Shown: positions 24,749 through 37,782 of the stretch, piece by piece
Layout: every line of letters begins with the position of its first letter
Numbering within the stretch: the stretch's first letter is position 1
Assembly (NCBI GenBank): GCA_013399115.1
Contig: VXAA01002963.1
Location: 1,308,868-1,372,867, forward strand
Direction of reading: 5' to 3'
Length of the DNA: 64,000 nucleotides
From: Anseranas semipalmata
Taxonomy: Eukaryota; Chordata; Aves; Anseriformes; Anseranatidae
Notes under the pieces: generated by a model
What the model was told of the DNA's origin: nothing
The model's input: only the letters and a program-made list of their open reading frames with translations
The model's database searches: none
Translations under genes and position numbers: made by a program

Positions 24749-25465
24749 TTGTTCCTTTCTTTCTACATGATGCCAGCAAAGCATCATCCTCTTATGGATG
24801 TTTTTTCCAGTGTTATAATTAAAATGTTACAATCTTGAAGAGTGTGCTCAGAAGTGCCTGACAAATCATGTGGCTTCCTCTGCAGCATTCGGCATTTTGG
24901 AGTAAGTAGACAGAAAATTGGAGTCCCATGTATGTAATCTGATTTACTAGGAAAGGCTAAAAGGAAGAAATCTAAATGCTGTCCTTAGAAATGAGGTCTG
25001 TGAATAAAAAGGAAGGACTGAAACGGAGTTCAGTACCCCATTTGCCAGCTAAAAACACAAGCCAATTGTAAAGGCAGTGGCATAGGGCTGTTTTGGAGGT
25101 CTGGACCTGCCGTGTTGGTTCACTTCAGTAGGGTCTTTTAAAGCAAACTGCAAGTAGCTTTGTACTAGCTTGAAAGACAGCATAAACTCTGCTAAACTGC
25201 AGATTTTTATGCCCAGGGTGGGGTAGAATGGGTAGAAGGGAGCTGCAATGTCATGAACTGCCCCAACCTACTCTTTTTCCTCAAAACGTTGAGTTTTCAT
25301 CACCTAAATGGCATGACCTAACTTAAAATTTAAAACTTTAAGCCTTCTAAAACCAGGATGTATTGACCTTGGTAGGAATCAGCTCTGGGTGTGTGAAGGA
25401 AGACCCAAGCATCTTTGAATAACTCAATACTAAATATCAGGAAGCACAAGTCAAATGTGAAAGCC
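24749..25465. other. Non-coding unique sequence
   Basis: No gene or repeat recognised between the CR1 end and the large purine array. Confidence 0.5.
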
Positions 25466-26181
25466 TTGGAGAAAAGGAAAGGAAAGGAAAGGAAAGGAAA
25501 GGAAAGGAAAGGAAAGGAAAGGAAAGGAAAGGAAAGGAAAGGAAAGGAAAGGAAAGGAAAGGAAAGGAAAGGAAAGGAAAGGAAAGGAAGGGAAAGGGAA
25601 AGGGAAAGGGAAAGGGAAAGGGAAAGGGAAAGGGAAAAGGAAAGGGAAAGGGAAAANAAAGAAAAGAAAAGAAAAGAAAAGAAAAGAAAAGAAAAGAAAA
25701 GAAAAGAAAAGAAAAGAAAAGAAAAGAAAAGAAAAGAAAAGAAAAGAAAAGAAAAGAAAAGAAAAGAAAAGAAAAGAAAAGAAAAGAAAAGAAAAGAAAA
25801 GAAAAGAAAAGAAAAGAAAAGAAAAGAAAAGAAAAGAAAAGAAAAGAAAAGAAAAGAAAAGAAAAGAAAAGAAAAGAAAAGAAAAGAAAAGAAAAGAAAA
25901 GAAAAGAAAAGAAAAGAAAAGAAAAGAAAAGAAAAGAAAAGAAAAGAAAAGAAAAGAAAAGAAAAGAAAAGAAAAGAAAAGAAAAGAAAAGAAAAGAAAA
26001 GAAAAGAAAAGAAAAGAAAAGAAAAGAAAAGAAAAGAAAAGAAAAGAAAAGAAAAGAAAAGAAAAGAAAAGAAAAGAAAAGAAAAGAAAAGAAAAGAAAA
26101 GAAAAGAAAAGAAAAGAAAAGAAAAGAAAAGAAAAGAAAAGAAAAGAAAAGAAAAGAAAAGAAAAGAAAAGAAAAGAAAAG
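25466..26181 (+). repeat. Large composite homopurine array: GGAAA, GGGAAA, GAAAA
   Basis: About 716 nt with no pyrimidine on the plus strand (one N at 25657). It has three blocks: (GGAAA)22 perfect at 25476-25585; roughly ten GGGAAA hexamers with slight irregularity at 25590-25656; and (GAAAA)104 perfect at 25661-26180. The 273-codon frame through it (Lys-Glu-Lys-Lys-Arg periods) is repeat-derived and not a gene. The single N lies at the junction of hexamer and pentamer blocks, so array length and junction are uncertain. Confidence 0.97.
25590..25656 (+). repeat. (GGGAAA)n hexamer block, G-quadruplex-forming motif
   Basis: Runs of GGG separated by AAA satisfy the four-tract G3N3 pattern of intramolecular G-quadruplexes several times over. 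The block separates the two pentamer blocks. Whether the structure forms in vivo is not shown by the sequence. Confidence 0.85.
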
Positions 26182-29100
26182 CGTTCTCAGTGGTGAAAAA
26201 GTCAGCCTGGTCAGAGACCGATCAGTAAAATGGTAAAATGTCTTCTACCAAAGTTGTTTCTGAGAGAAAACTGAGGGAGGGGGAGACAAAGACAAAGGAC
26301 AATCCCATAACATTGATGTTCTCAATTAAAATGGAAAATATTTTGATTTTGAAATGATGTTTTAATACCTGATGGGAGATTTTACTGATTGCCAGACATT
26401 CCCTTTCATTTTTGTATTGACACCTTCAGATACCGCTGTGAAATATCTAAGGCAGGGAGTAGCACAGCTCTATAGTCTTGCCCTGCATATATCATATGGT
26501 CTTTATAGATTCATCTGTTTATTAACAGGTTAGATCAAGAAGTGTTAGAAAGCTAAAAAGATGTAATGGGGGATTCATCACATGGGTTCAAAGCCTTGCA
26601 ATGACAAGAAATGTAACAAATTCTTCACATCCCATGCTGCAGGAAAAGGTGAACAATCCTCAAAAAATACAAGTCTGCACTGGGAGAAAATATCTTCTTG
26701 ACCCTAAATCTGAGAAATCAGTTGGCTAACTGTCAGTTTAAAGTTATTTTGATTAGTTCGCATCTCCTCTTTGTTTCATCAATCTTTAATTATAAGGGCT
26801 GGAGTTTTCTTAGGGGGGCAAAAAGTGAAAAGGCATTGCACAGATATCCCTAATTTGTCATTTTATACCATTTGCATTATCTTCTTTCATAATCTGGAGA
26901 TAAACTTATATTTTGGGGATTATGAATACACATGTGTGGTGAAGTCAATTTTGTTTAGGTAGTTCTCAAATCATTTGAATAAGCAGAGGCAGAATTGTCA
27001 CAGTTCTTCCCAAGGTCAATTAGAGCTCTTAGAGTTTTCTTCCTTATTCTGCTTTACTGGTCATTAATCTTTACTTTTAAGACAAAGAGAATGACAGCTC
27101 TTTGACCATGCCCCCGCTTTCACTTCTCTCCCCCTCCATCTCAAATTGTGTCTATTTCATTTGAGTCCTCATGACTGCATCTTTCCTTTTTTTCAGGTGA
27201 ATAGTTGTAAGTCCTGTGATATTTCTCTCCTGTTCCTTTTGGAGAAATGGAACATTTTCACAGCAGGGATTTGCAGGATGTTTTATGTAGTTAAAAAAGC
27301 AATTAGAAAACACAGGATCACCAGGAGACTGGTTACTGTATTTTTACTGGTATTAGACATCAGTGAACTGTTGCTAAAATTTGCTCATAGCTGAAAATCC
27401 AAGTATACTTTCATTAAGGGGTGACAGGATTTTTGCCATTAAAAGTAATAACAGTGCTGGTTGTTCATGGGGAGCACCGCTGTTCACCAGACAGGCAAGC
27501 AGGTAGGTGAGGATGAACAATGACAGAGGGAATCTGATGAATGTGTGTGCAGTTGTTTAGCACTTTAGTACCCGCAGATGCCCACCCCATCCCTCTGCAT
27601 ACTCAGCAGGAGAAAAGTGTCTCTGTCCTTTTAGATTCCCTAGTGTAGCTTGACATCCTTCATAGCCTCTTTAGTTCATGGTTCCCCATATTGTCACAAA
27701 ACATTTCAGAGGAAATGTAAATGAATACGTGGGCACAGATATATATAGGTCCCCTTCACCACCTGGGATAAGAAACCAGCTTCTGACAGAGAAGTGAGGC
27801 AGGCTTCTTAGGATGGGAGCATCTGAAAGCACACCAACCTATTTGAAAGAGGATGTCTGTATCCTGCCAACGGAACTTGCTTTAAGGCCACAGGTGTTTT
27901 TTTTTTTTTTAAAGGTTACATAGGTTTGCCCCAGTCTCATTTGCATTTGCATTATTTTACCAGTGTATCAAATGTATCAAATGCAATAACATATATTGTC
28001 ATTAAAATCACCTAATTCATACTAGAATCATTCTTGCTTGGGCTAGGTAGTGACTTTCCTACCAGTTATTTAAGAAAATGATTTTAAGGATAGCATGCTA
28101 CCCAGAAAACACATCTCATTCTCCATGGAATTCATTTGAAATCTTTTGAAATTTAGAAAAAAAAAATCTTTTTTTTTTTTTCACCATGCTTTTTTTCTTT
28201 TTTCTTCAAAATTTCCTGTGTTATATTTGGGGCAAATGTGTTATAATTCCACAAGTCTTAACATAATCTCTTCAGTGATGCCTTATCTAATAAAGACTGT
28301 TAAATATCAAAATATCTGCCTCATTTATTACAAAAGACAGAGGCACCATAGGAAACTGATATCCACTCCATCTAAAAATTGATATTCAGCATGCAGTTTC
28401 TTTGGTTTAGCGATTCAGTGTTAGAATAATTCTTTCTTAGTCTGCCATCGCTCTCTTACCTTGCTCTATGTTTTTTCCCCCATTGTAGTTTTCAACTAAG
28501 CATAACATGTCTATACATATGTAATCTTCTCCCTCCCTCCTTCTCTGAGAAAACAGTAAGTTTTTTTTTTTTTACAGAAGCTGAGTATTTTAAATGGCTG
28601 TTGGCAGACAGTATCTGAGGATCTCTGCCACTGCACGGAAACTTAAGGGGAGCTCTGCAGCCAGGTATTTCTCAGCTTTCAGCCTCTTGTGTCATTTCTG
28701 GGTAACAAGTTCTGAAGAGGACAAGATGCAAAATAGTCTTCAGGACATACCGCCATTTCTGGAGGAGTGTAAAAAAAAGATGTACTCAGTGGCAGGCCTT
28801 GGACCAAAAATCTTCAATACGTGAAGGGAAAGACATTCCCAGAGAGAGCTGGTCCCTTCCTAGGCATGGGATTTTTTTCTGAGAAGGGACTGGTTTCTGG
28901 GAGGAAACATCCCAGCCCAGTGAGTAAATTTGTGTCAAAGAGCTGGTTGTTTGGTCAGCATCTTGCAGGACTTGGCTGTGGGACAACAAACAGATTGTAT
29001 CATGAGGGACCTGAAAATTGGTTCCGCATGGTTTAAAGTCTTGCAAAAATATTTAATTAACCATAGAAAAGGCATTGACTATTGCTCTGAATTAGCAGTT

Positions 29101-29712
29101 TGGTTTATGCTGGCATACGAATAACATGGGAGATATCTGTAGAACATACCCACAGACCCTTGCCTAAATATTTGCATTTCTGTGGTCCTTCTCTGCATGA
29201 AACTATTGATAGAGAAACAGAATCAAACCCCTGGGATGGCTGTCTGTTACACAGAAACTGGATGAGTAATTTATAAAGCCTGAATTTCTTTCTGCTCTTG
29301 TGAGATCTGTGTTAGAGTTAATTGCTTTAATTGGTAAACCAACATGTTGCTAGCTCCTCTGGTGACCATAAAGGAATTTTTTTTAGTTCTACAGCTGATC
29401 ACTTTGATGAATCCACTCAGATAAGGGAAGGATATAAGGGTTTTTAAAACAAATGCTGGTTGTATTATATTGCAACTCCTGACACACATGCACATGATCA
29501 CCCACAGAAAACCCTCTCAAAGTCTAGCAGTAAAACACCCTAAGAGTAGTTTATTTATTCTACTACTTTCCCACTTGCATATATCAAGTAAATGCTTACT
29601 ACCCTTGCTAATGAGTAAAGTGTAGAATTTTCAAGATGTTTCTTGAATGAAGGACATGAATTCTTTCCTTCTTTTGCCTAAGACAGCTATAGATGCTGGC
29701 TTTAATAACAGG
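26182..29712. other. Non-coding unique sequence with T tracts
   Basis: Contains poly(T) runs at about 27897-27912, 28168-28181 (preceded by an A10 run, a possible small hairpin) and 28561-28573. Frames are at most 86 codons. No gene recognised. Confidence 0.5.
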
Positions 29713-29750
29713 TAAATAAACAGATAGATAGATAGATAAATAAATAAAAA
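29713..29750. repeat. (GATA)n/(AAAT)n microsatellite
   Basis: Four to five GATA units followed by AAAT units. Confidence 0.9.
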
Positions 29751-31340
29751 GTAACAGCAGCAGGATCCTAAATGGTTCTGCACAAGTAATCTGACCTGAC
29801 ATTTCATAGCTAGTGCAGTCTCTTTCAGCTCAGCGACCTTTGCTGGAAAGTGAAGTACCATCTGTGGGGCCTGATCTAGTATCCACTGAGGGCAAATGAG
29901 AGCTTTCCTTTTACTTCAAGTACGTTTTGACTGGGGCCACATTTAGAGAAGTAAATGGGAATGCAGGACCTGGTGTCGACTTGACTTTATGAAGTGCATG
30001 ACAGCATAGAGAGATTAACCTGGCTCCGGAACAGTCTGACTATAAAAACTTCTTCTACAGCTAATGTCTGAGGGAAACATCATTGAGAAAGCACACATAG
30101 AGGAGGAACCACAATGTCCTCTGGGTTATGCAGTGGGGGTGCATTGAGATTCAACAAAATAAGCAAAAAAAGAGTTTGGGCTGAGTTAGCAAAGTTAAGT
30201 TGAAATTGTCCTCTCTAGAAAGGAAGGTCTTTGCAGTTCTGAAGATATAGACCCAAAAATCACTCCCCTGTGAATGTTGATTTCTTCTCAAAAGTACATC
30301 AGCATCCATGGGTAAGTACTACTTAGTCTATATACCGGTTCAGTAAGGTAAAGATAAGATGTAAAAGGAAGTCAGTGTTGTCTGTTTAAAATGTATAATT
30401 CTGTAAATCAAAACAAAGCTGATCTGGTCACAATGCACTGATGAATAATTGTTCTCATGAGGCAGGTGAACTGAGCAGGCTGTACTTTTCATAAAAAGTA
30501 AAGAGCCCATGTCAGAGGCATGAGGCATAGCTAGAAATGCTGCTTTGTTTCCCACACCCTGGGTATACAGCTCTGTCTACTGCTATTACTTGCTGTTTTG
30601 TGGAGAATGCCCATGGGGATCCTTTGCTGTCTCTTAAAACTCAGCAAGGGCTTTGACATCAATGCCTCTAACTGCACATAAATTCTGCAAATGAATCAGA
30701 AAAAGTGTAGTGTCTGTGATGGGGTGCAAAAGACTTTAAATTGCTTTCTTTGACATCTTAAACCACCAAAAAATGCAGACGCCTCTACTGTTGCTCCAAA
30801 GCAGATCCAATGATTGTAATAGCCTTTGATGACTGGATGCCACTGACCCAGTCCTGCCTGGTGCTGGTGACTTGCGTGCTCTTCTAAGTACTCTCAGTTT
30901 CTATGGAAACTAAAGAGAATCAAGGGCTTAAAACCTATATAATTTATATTTCCACGTATTCATTAAGTGGAAGACATTATTTTAAACAAAACTGAAAGCA
31001 CTTATTCAATGCAAGAAGTTTTACTTCATACTACAGACAGTAAAGTAGTACAGTACATGCTCATGCATACCTGAATGCAAACCTCATAGTAACCTTGTGT
31101 GTCTTGATTAAACACTCTGGAAAAGCAAAGTTTGTCTAAGTTGCATTTTTAGCTGCTTTTTCCAACTCTGAGATAGTTTATTAAGTGTTTGAACTGTAGC
31201 TAATATGAATAGAGAGAATCTTCCTTTGTCCACATGCCACTGCCCTTGCCTCTCACCATTTCCCTCTATCACCTGGTTTAACTGGCCACAGTACTGCTTC
31301 TAGCCTTCTCTTACCTGAGTCATTCTACACAGTCTTTCTT
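29751..31340. other. Non-coding unique sequence
   Basis: No gene or repeat recognised. Confidence 0.5.
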
Positions 31341-31412
31341 AAGTGTTTTTCTTTGTTTCTTTTTTTNNNNNNNNNTTTGTTTTCTTTGTTTCTTTTTTTT
31401 TTTTTTTTTTTT
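31341..31412. repeat. T-rich tract with 9-N gap and duplicated flanks
   Basis: N residues fill 31367-31375. The sequence TTTCTTTGTTTCTTTTTT occurs on the left (from about 31347) and again on the right (from about 31381), followed by T20. The most economical reading is that contig ends overlap and the gap duplicates real sequence. Confidence 0.8.
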
Positions 31413-33650
31413 AAATATCCAACCCTCCATCCTTAAATCATTTTGGAGAAAATATAGAGGGTAATCATATGGGAAGTTATACTAGCAGACATAAAGTTTG
31501 GAAAATGCTGCTGACACAGTGGAATAGGGTCTGCAAGTGTTACCTTGTGTAACATGGATATTCTGCAGTTAGCATAGTTTATTAGCTGTATCTTCAGGAA
31601 ACGTCTCCCTCAGCAGTGCCCCTAGAGGAATTAGCATAAATTAGCATGTTCCTTTAGATATATTCCTGTCTCAAAAGTGAATTTAACACTTGCAGAAGGA
31701 CATGGATTGACCACTCTTGGACCAAAGCCTATTCATTTCTGAAAGAAATACAGGATCCATGAACCAGAGATGTCAACTTCTTGTTCTCCTAAGAAACCAT
31801 TCTGCAGAAGAGGAGTCAGCCCTGCAGGTGGGAGGGAATGTCACTTCTTGGATGCTGTGTTCTGGTCTTATGCTGATACTTTCATCAATAAAAATGAAGC
31901 ACTCCCCACTGTGCCATGGTTACAGATGTCAGCTATCACCAGAGATATTTTTCCTGCTGCTGATAAAGAAAAAAGAATTTGATGGTTCACCCAGGTTTAC
32001 CTTTCCTTATATGCTTGTAGTAGCATGGTTTTGTGAGTTATCATGTAGGAACTCAGTTTAATCTAGTTTAACAAAGTCCAGTGTACTACCAACACCTGCT
32101 GTACAAATTCAAAGAGAAAGGATGAAAAATTCCTCCTTTCAGCTTTCCTTTCAGCATCTCCAACTCTTGGCCTTGTTATAGTCATAAGAATCTGGCTCTA
32201 GCTTGGCTACAAAGAAGATTTACTTGTCCATAGTATGTATACTTTGCTGTTCAAACAGTAGTTGCTTCACAGGTTAGCCACTTTTTTCCTTCTAAAAGTT
32301 TTTTTTTTTTTTCTTTTTGTCTAACCATTTGTACCAGAGCTTTATAGTCTGGTATACAACAAAAGCTCACCAAAAGCTTTGGGAAAAACACCTTCTGTTT
32401 GCAGCAGTGTGTGACTTTGAACCTGGTTACATGGCAAACCATACTATACATGCTAACCTTATATATTTCCATAGTTTCCTTAAGCAGTCAGGTTTGAAGC
32501 TTGTTCTACAGCAGATTTTTATTGCCTGGCTTTGGGATTTTCTGATCAGCCGTTATTAAAATGGGGTTGAAAACTGCCCATAGAAATGTCTATCAGGTAA
32601 TTGTCTGGTTATCATACCACCTGAACATCTGAGCACTTCACAAGTTTCCATACAAAACCCCTGCAAGAGAGAAGTGTTGCAATGTCATTTTTGAGGTGGA
32701 GGATGAGGAAGATGCATGCTGCATCTGCTGAGAGTGGTCCCTGCATCCTCAGTTGCCCACCTGGCAGCCTGGCTGGAATGCATGGCTCCTCCTGTCCAGC
32801 CAGTGCAATGGGGTTTTCTTCCCACAAAACCCACGTGTGAGGAGCTGATCTGGTTTAATTCTTACCTTGGTATAAGCCTGGAATATGGCCAGTATGAACA
32901 TCTGGGAGATCTGCAGCAATCTCATGTTCACCAATTTACATGTAGCTAAAGTGACTTGTTGAAGATAGAGGAAATCTGAAGTAGAGCAGAAAATGGGCTC
33001 TGGGCATGTGATTCAGAGTTAGATGTACTGCAGTGTCCCAGATACTTGTGTGGAGCTGACAGGTACAACACCAGGTTTGCAAGAAACCTGCTCCCTTCTA
33101 GTGCAGGAGCTGGAGGCAAGTGTCAAAAATGAGAGTAGATATTTTGCAACTGTATCCCAGCCTAGGATTCATTTAGGTACAGTTGGAAAGATTTGAGAAG
33201 CTTGGTTTCATGTTGGTTTCATCTACCCTATACCTCCAAATAGCCAATGAATAGATATGAATATTTTTATAAGTACTTAGGTAGTATTCAGACTTGAAAT
33301 GTTCCTGCCAATCCTCTTACTTTAAATGATGTTCCAGAAGAGCATTTAATGAGGAATGAAAAACCAGTTTTGGAATTTAAAAATATTAATAGCACCTCCG
33401 TTATTATGGCAAACACTTTGGAGGAAGGTATAAACCTTGAGTAGCATCTCCAAGTGTCTGGCACATTACTGTGTTTGGCATATACAGCAATACATTTTTT
33501 ATTCACCCGATTGCCAGTGAGTTGCTTATACAAAAACATTTGCATGTTTCATGAAGGCAGAAAAATGCGCCCCATTAGCTACTGCTTGAATCTTTCCACT
33601 TGTCTTTGCAACATATTTAGAGCTCCAGGGCATGTTTTTGATAAATAATT
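31413..33650. other. Non-coding unique sequence
   Basis: Includes a frame of 114 codons (31717-32061 plus) overlapping a 70-codon frame in another register; neither shows a recognised motif. Around 32.7-32.84 kb is slightly GC-richer. No element recognised. Confidence 0.45.
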
Positions 33651-33752
33651 AAGGTCTAATCCTGGAAATGCTTTGTGTGTGGAGCTGTCATTGAAATCAA
33701 TGGGAGTTCTGAGCATGGCAAACTTGCCCTAATGGGCCCTTAATCTTGCAGT
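33651..33752. repeat. Fossil sauropsid palindromic repeat fragment (candidate)
   Basis: GTCTAATCCTGGAAATGC, then CATTGAAATCAATGGGAGTT, then CTAATGGGCCCTTAATC fit the order of a repeat common in turtles, crocodilians and birds (GTCTGATCCTGCAA ... CATTGAAGTCAATGGGAGT ... AGGGCCC). CATTGAAATCAATG is close to palindromic. Family name not recalled; no inverted copy or termini are visible. Confidence 0.45.
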
Positions 33753-34639
33753 AAACCAGAGAGGCAGTTGTTTTGGAGCTGAATGTTTGGTGGAATAATG
33801 AGAGCATGTGTATTGAGATTTTATTTTTCATCATTCATTGCAATGAGGAAGGATATTACAGTGTTTATACTCAATACCAATGCAATGTAAGGAAAAAATA
33901 GTAGGCTTCTGGAGATATTATCCTCCTTAGCTTATAAACTAGTCATTGTTGACTATCAATCACTATCAAATTTTCATCAACTACTACATGAAAGACATGT
34001 CTCAACAGTCATTAAAATGTTTATAATCACCATTACATTATCCTATGATTCCATGAGCCTACTTACATATATATAAGTAATCAGAGTAGCTTTGATTTTC
34101 TCTCCCAGTAAAAATGCCAGAGATAAAACTGCAAAGAATTCAAGGCTAGTTGTTAAGTGTAAATGACTAAGGTAACTTATGAAAAACAAACATGATAGAT
34201 GGCATAATAACATATAAGATAAAGCTTATTGAGAAATGCTGCTGTTCTGAAAATTCTATCTGAAAAAAGTGTCTTGCATTGCCAATGTCTGAATAATTTC
34301 TTTGAAATTGCTACCTATTTTATCATCATTGTTATAAGATTTTTAAAACAAAATAGTAGCTGAGCGTAAAGGTCAGGAGCCATAAACAGATGAGACCTTC
34401 CTTCTACATATACTCTCTGAATTTGAAACAAAGATTTTAGTTCTCTTTGCAACGGAAGTTTGAGTTCATCTCTTTTTTATGCTGCCTCTTTACAAAGCTA
34501 AAGCTTCTATATGTTTCAGTGGACTGAAAAGCAGATTATTAAAAAGCCAGATATATACTATCCTAAATTGAAGTGCTACCTTTACTTGCCATTTTTTAAA
34601 AATGTGCAGTGGAGAATTCTCCACATTTTATTTCTCTCA
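33753..34639. other. Non-coding unique sequence
   Basis: AT-rich, nothing recognised. Confidence 0.5.
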
Positions 34640-35060
34640 TCAGATCAAACCTTCAATGACTGTGTGCAGTCCAGCCCCATTGGTGAGAACCCCCTCTGCT
34701 GCACTGAGCACAGCAGCCCACCCCAGCAGATGAACACGGCAACAGTCCTGTTAGTCATGCCAGGGTCTTGCAGTGATGGCCAAGTGAATTGGAGTCTACT
34801 TCTGAGCTGTATGAAGTGATGTGCCAGAGGCTGGTATTTGTTTTTGCTGTTGTTGTTTGAGACCCACACTGTGGCCTGCTATGAACACCGTTATGCCTGT
34901 GTTGGGTCTACCTGCCACAGGCAGAAGAGCACCCTGACCCCAGGGATGTGTCCTGACCTCATGTCCCACACCTGGACAGGACAGCAGCAAAGTCACCGCA
35001 ACTCCTATCTCTCCTTCTCTCTTCAGTGTGAAACATGGCATAACCCCATGAACATTTCAA
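34640..35060. other. GC-richer patch, unrecognised
   Basis: Open on both strands for 74-102 codons (34511-34819 plus; 34645-34869 and 34796-35041 minus). Contains CCACACCTGGACAGGACAGC-type sequence but no terminal repeats, primer-binding site or protein motif that I recognise. An unknown LTR or old exon cannot be excluded. Confidence 0.3.
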
Positions 35061-37760
35061 CTCTGGTGTATAAGCTGGTAGGTTAATAGTCTTTCTAAAA
35101 CTCAGTCTCTTTATTTTATCTTCTTTTCTCCCTCTCTTTTCAATTAGTGCAGGGGAAAGCTTGGCAGGGCATGAAATGTTGTAGAATTAAATGCTATGAT
35201 AAAAACATGAAGTCTCTTATAAATCCCCCCTTTTTAAATCACTGAAACCACACTACTATAAAAATGTTTCTGGTTTGTAAATATTGGCAAAACTGTATTT
35301 GTAATATGTGAATGGAATTTTGGTTGGACAAATTAAATAAAATACCCCTGTGTATTAAATTTCTTTTCCAAGAACACAGCGTTTAAGGTTAAGTTTTGTG
35401 TAACAACCTTTTGAAAATCTTTTACTTTAAGGGAGAGCTACACTGCAGCAGAATACATCTTTCCTTTCTAAACTATAAGAATGCTGTCCAGACTGCATTC
35501 ATCAAGCAATTGGCATGACTGTATGGCTTAATTTTCTCACTAGCTTCCAGATCTATGCATGGTTGGATCTGATCTTTGCTAACTTATAGACATTGCGCTT
35601 CCACTCATTCAGTTAAGGAGAATGGGGTTGGTCCTTAGCAGAGAGCTTGCCATAGCTCATCACAATTGAGAGGAGAGGTATAAAGATGGTTATTGTGTGA
35701 CTTCAGACTTTGATTCCATTGTCCTGCACAGGACAAGTACCTGAAGGTTGCTTTAAACTGGGACACCTACTGGGAGGTGATGAAGGATTTTCTGGGGGAA
35801 CTGTTTCACAAGACTGGAGGTGAGACAGTAACAGCAGAAGTAGGACCAGATCTTTGCTGTGCAAGCAACTTTTCTCACCTGAAGATGTTATCCATTGCTG
35901 GCCAGATCCACAAGATATAAAATTACGATGGCTAGGTGTGGCACAATACAGTCAGAGTGCAATTCCAGAACAAAGGAACATGGATATGTTCCAGTGCCAG
36001 GGAACATGGATGTGCCAATGTGCTCTTTGATATCTTGTCGTAATTTCTCTCTTTCCTATCTCTGTGGTTTCTATAACAAAGGGACGCAAGACTTTCCACT
36101 GAAAAATTGCTGGAAAGATTTGGAAATGTTGGTACTCAGAAGGCTGTGGGGCTCCTTTTTCCCCAGCCAGCTTTCTCTTCCCTCCCTTACCCCCCCAGTG
36201 ATTTTGTTTTGGATGTGTATGGTCCAGGATGGAGAATGTGCTAGAAAATAGGCCAGGTAAAACACAACTGGGCAAATCTTGCAACTGGAGAATAAGAAGT
36301 TGTGAGAAAATGATAAGGCCCATGAAAATCTTGCAAACATAAAAGCTGACAAAATGTTTTAGCAAACAGGGAATGGTGATAACACCACTGCTGCCTAAGC
36401 TAAAATAGGATAAGCAACTTCACTTTGCATTATATTAATGCCACTTTTGAATCATCAAGAAGCTTAAGGTCTGGATTTTGTCCTGAAATGGGCTGTTTAA
36501 TAGACTGGGAGAATATCAGTTGCAGCCCTGACCTGATGTTAGTGGAATAACTTCTGTGCTGCACAAAGTAAGCTACTGGAGAGAAGCAATCCATGCAGAG
36601 TAAGCATCAGCGTTTCCGGTTTTAGCTTGATAAAGAACTCTAATCTATGTGCTGAGTGAAAAAACTTCTGACTTTTAAGGCGCTGAACAATTGTTGTGCT
36701 TTGGACTTGTGGGAAACTTACTTTAAAAATGGAAAGTGGCTTTCAGTTTTGATAGATTCTGCTGAGATAAGAACCCTAAAAAATGAAACAGAGAATACAT
36801 TGCACCTCCCCAGAATTGACACAAGAGAAATTGTATTTTCCTTTTTAAACCTTGCAAGTGCTAGAGAGCTACAGTCTTGTTGATATATCCATATTATTAT
36901 TTGGTCTATTAGAGAACATGATTTTTTAAAACAAAAATTATGATGCTATATAAGCAAAAATAAATTAATGTATGGGATTATCAGTTAGACCATTAGGTGT
37001 GGTGATGAAGGGGTTCTAGTTCTGATCAGACAGCCCTATCTCAAGGATATCTGGAAACAAACTGACAACCCCATCAATTGTTTTAATGGTAGCAGCCTCA
37101 TCTGATGCATCCATGTTCTGTTCAGGATACTTTTTAGTAGCAGAAAGAAAACTGAAATATTGTGTGCATGCAAATAAATTGACAGCTTCATGCTTGGCAT
37201 CAGGTTTATAGTGTCTATTTTATATGGGAGATTCTGCTTGCACACTGCTAATATCTGTTATATAGAGTCATATACATAAATGTTATATAATAATTTGGGT
37301 GCATTCAGAAGTGTTGTCTCTATGGATTTATGGAATGATAGGCTTGTGGTTGCTGTAAGTCTGTTTGTGTTAGAGAGGCAGGTATATGGGGGCAGCCTGC
37401 TCCTGGCAATACACAAATAAATGAGTCTGTCCAGATNAAAAAAGGAAAAAAAAAGAGAGAAAACTGAGCGTGGATGAGTTAGAGTTGTTGAAGACATAAG
37501 GTCTTGCTAGCTTTATGAAGTAGTGGAAAGATTATGCAGTTGGCAGTGCTTTAATGCAAATAATACTGTCAATCATTTACACCGCATGGCTAAACTTTAC
37601 CTTAATGAACAGCTACAGCTTTTCTGTCCAGTGAGTTTGGACACCTTGAAGTACTTGCTTCATCTCCAGTTAATCCTTTTGGGGAGTGAGAGTGGAGCAT
37701 ACCAAGACAAAAACAAAGACAATGGTTATGTGCACTCATTCTATTGTCTCTTTCCACCAC
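35061..37760. other. Non-coding unique sequence
   Basis: A 118-codon plus frame (35895-36251) overlaps a 137-codon minus frame (35952-36365); mutual overlap argues against both. A single N at 37437 precedes an A-rich run. No element recognised. Confidence 0.45.
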
Positions 37761-37782
37761 ATTTATTTATTTATTTATTTAT
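37761..37782. repeat. (ATTT)n microsatellite
   Basis: Five ATTT units, 80 bp upstream of the 37.9-kb purine array. Confidence 0.9.

Noticed and set aside
25476..26180. CRISPR-like regular array
   Set aside because: Units are 5-6 bp with no spacers; this is a microsatellite in vertebrate DNA.
25415..26236. 273-codon open frame
   Set aside because: It is the GGAAA/GGGAAA/GAAAA array read as Lys-Glu-Lys-Lys-Arg periods. A pure pentamer repeat has no stops in this strand, so openness carries no coding information.
34640..35060. Endogenous retrovirus LTR
   Set aside because: No TG...CA termini pair, primer-binding site, polypurine tract or retroviral protein motif could be identified.
35895..36365. 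118-codon plus and 137-codon minus frames
   Set aside because: They overlap almost entirely on opposite strands, and neither has a recognised motif or splice context.
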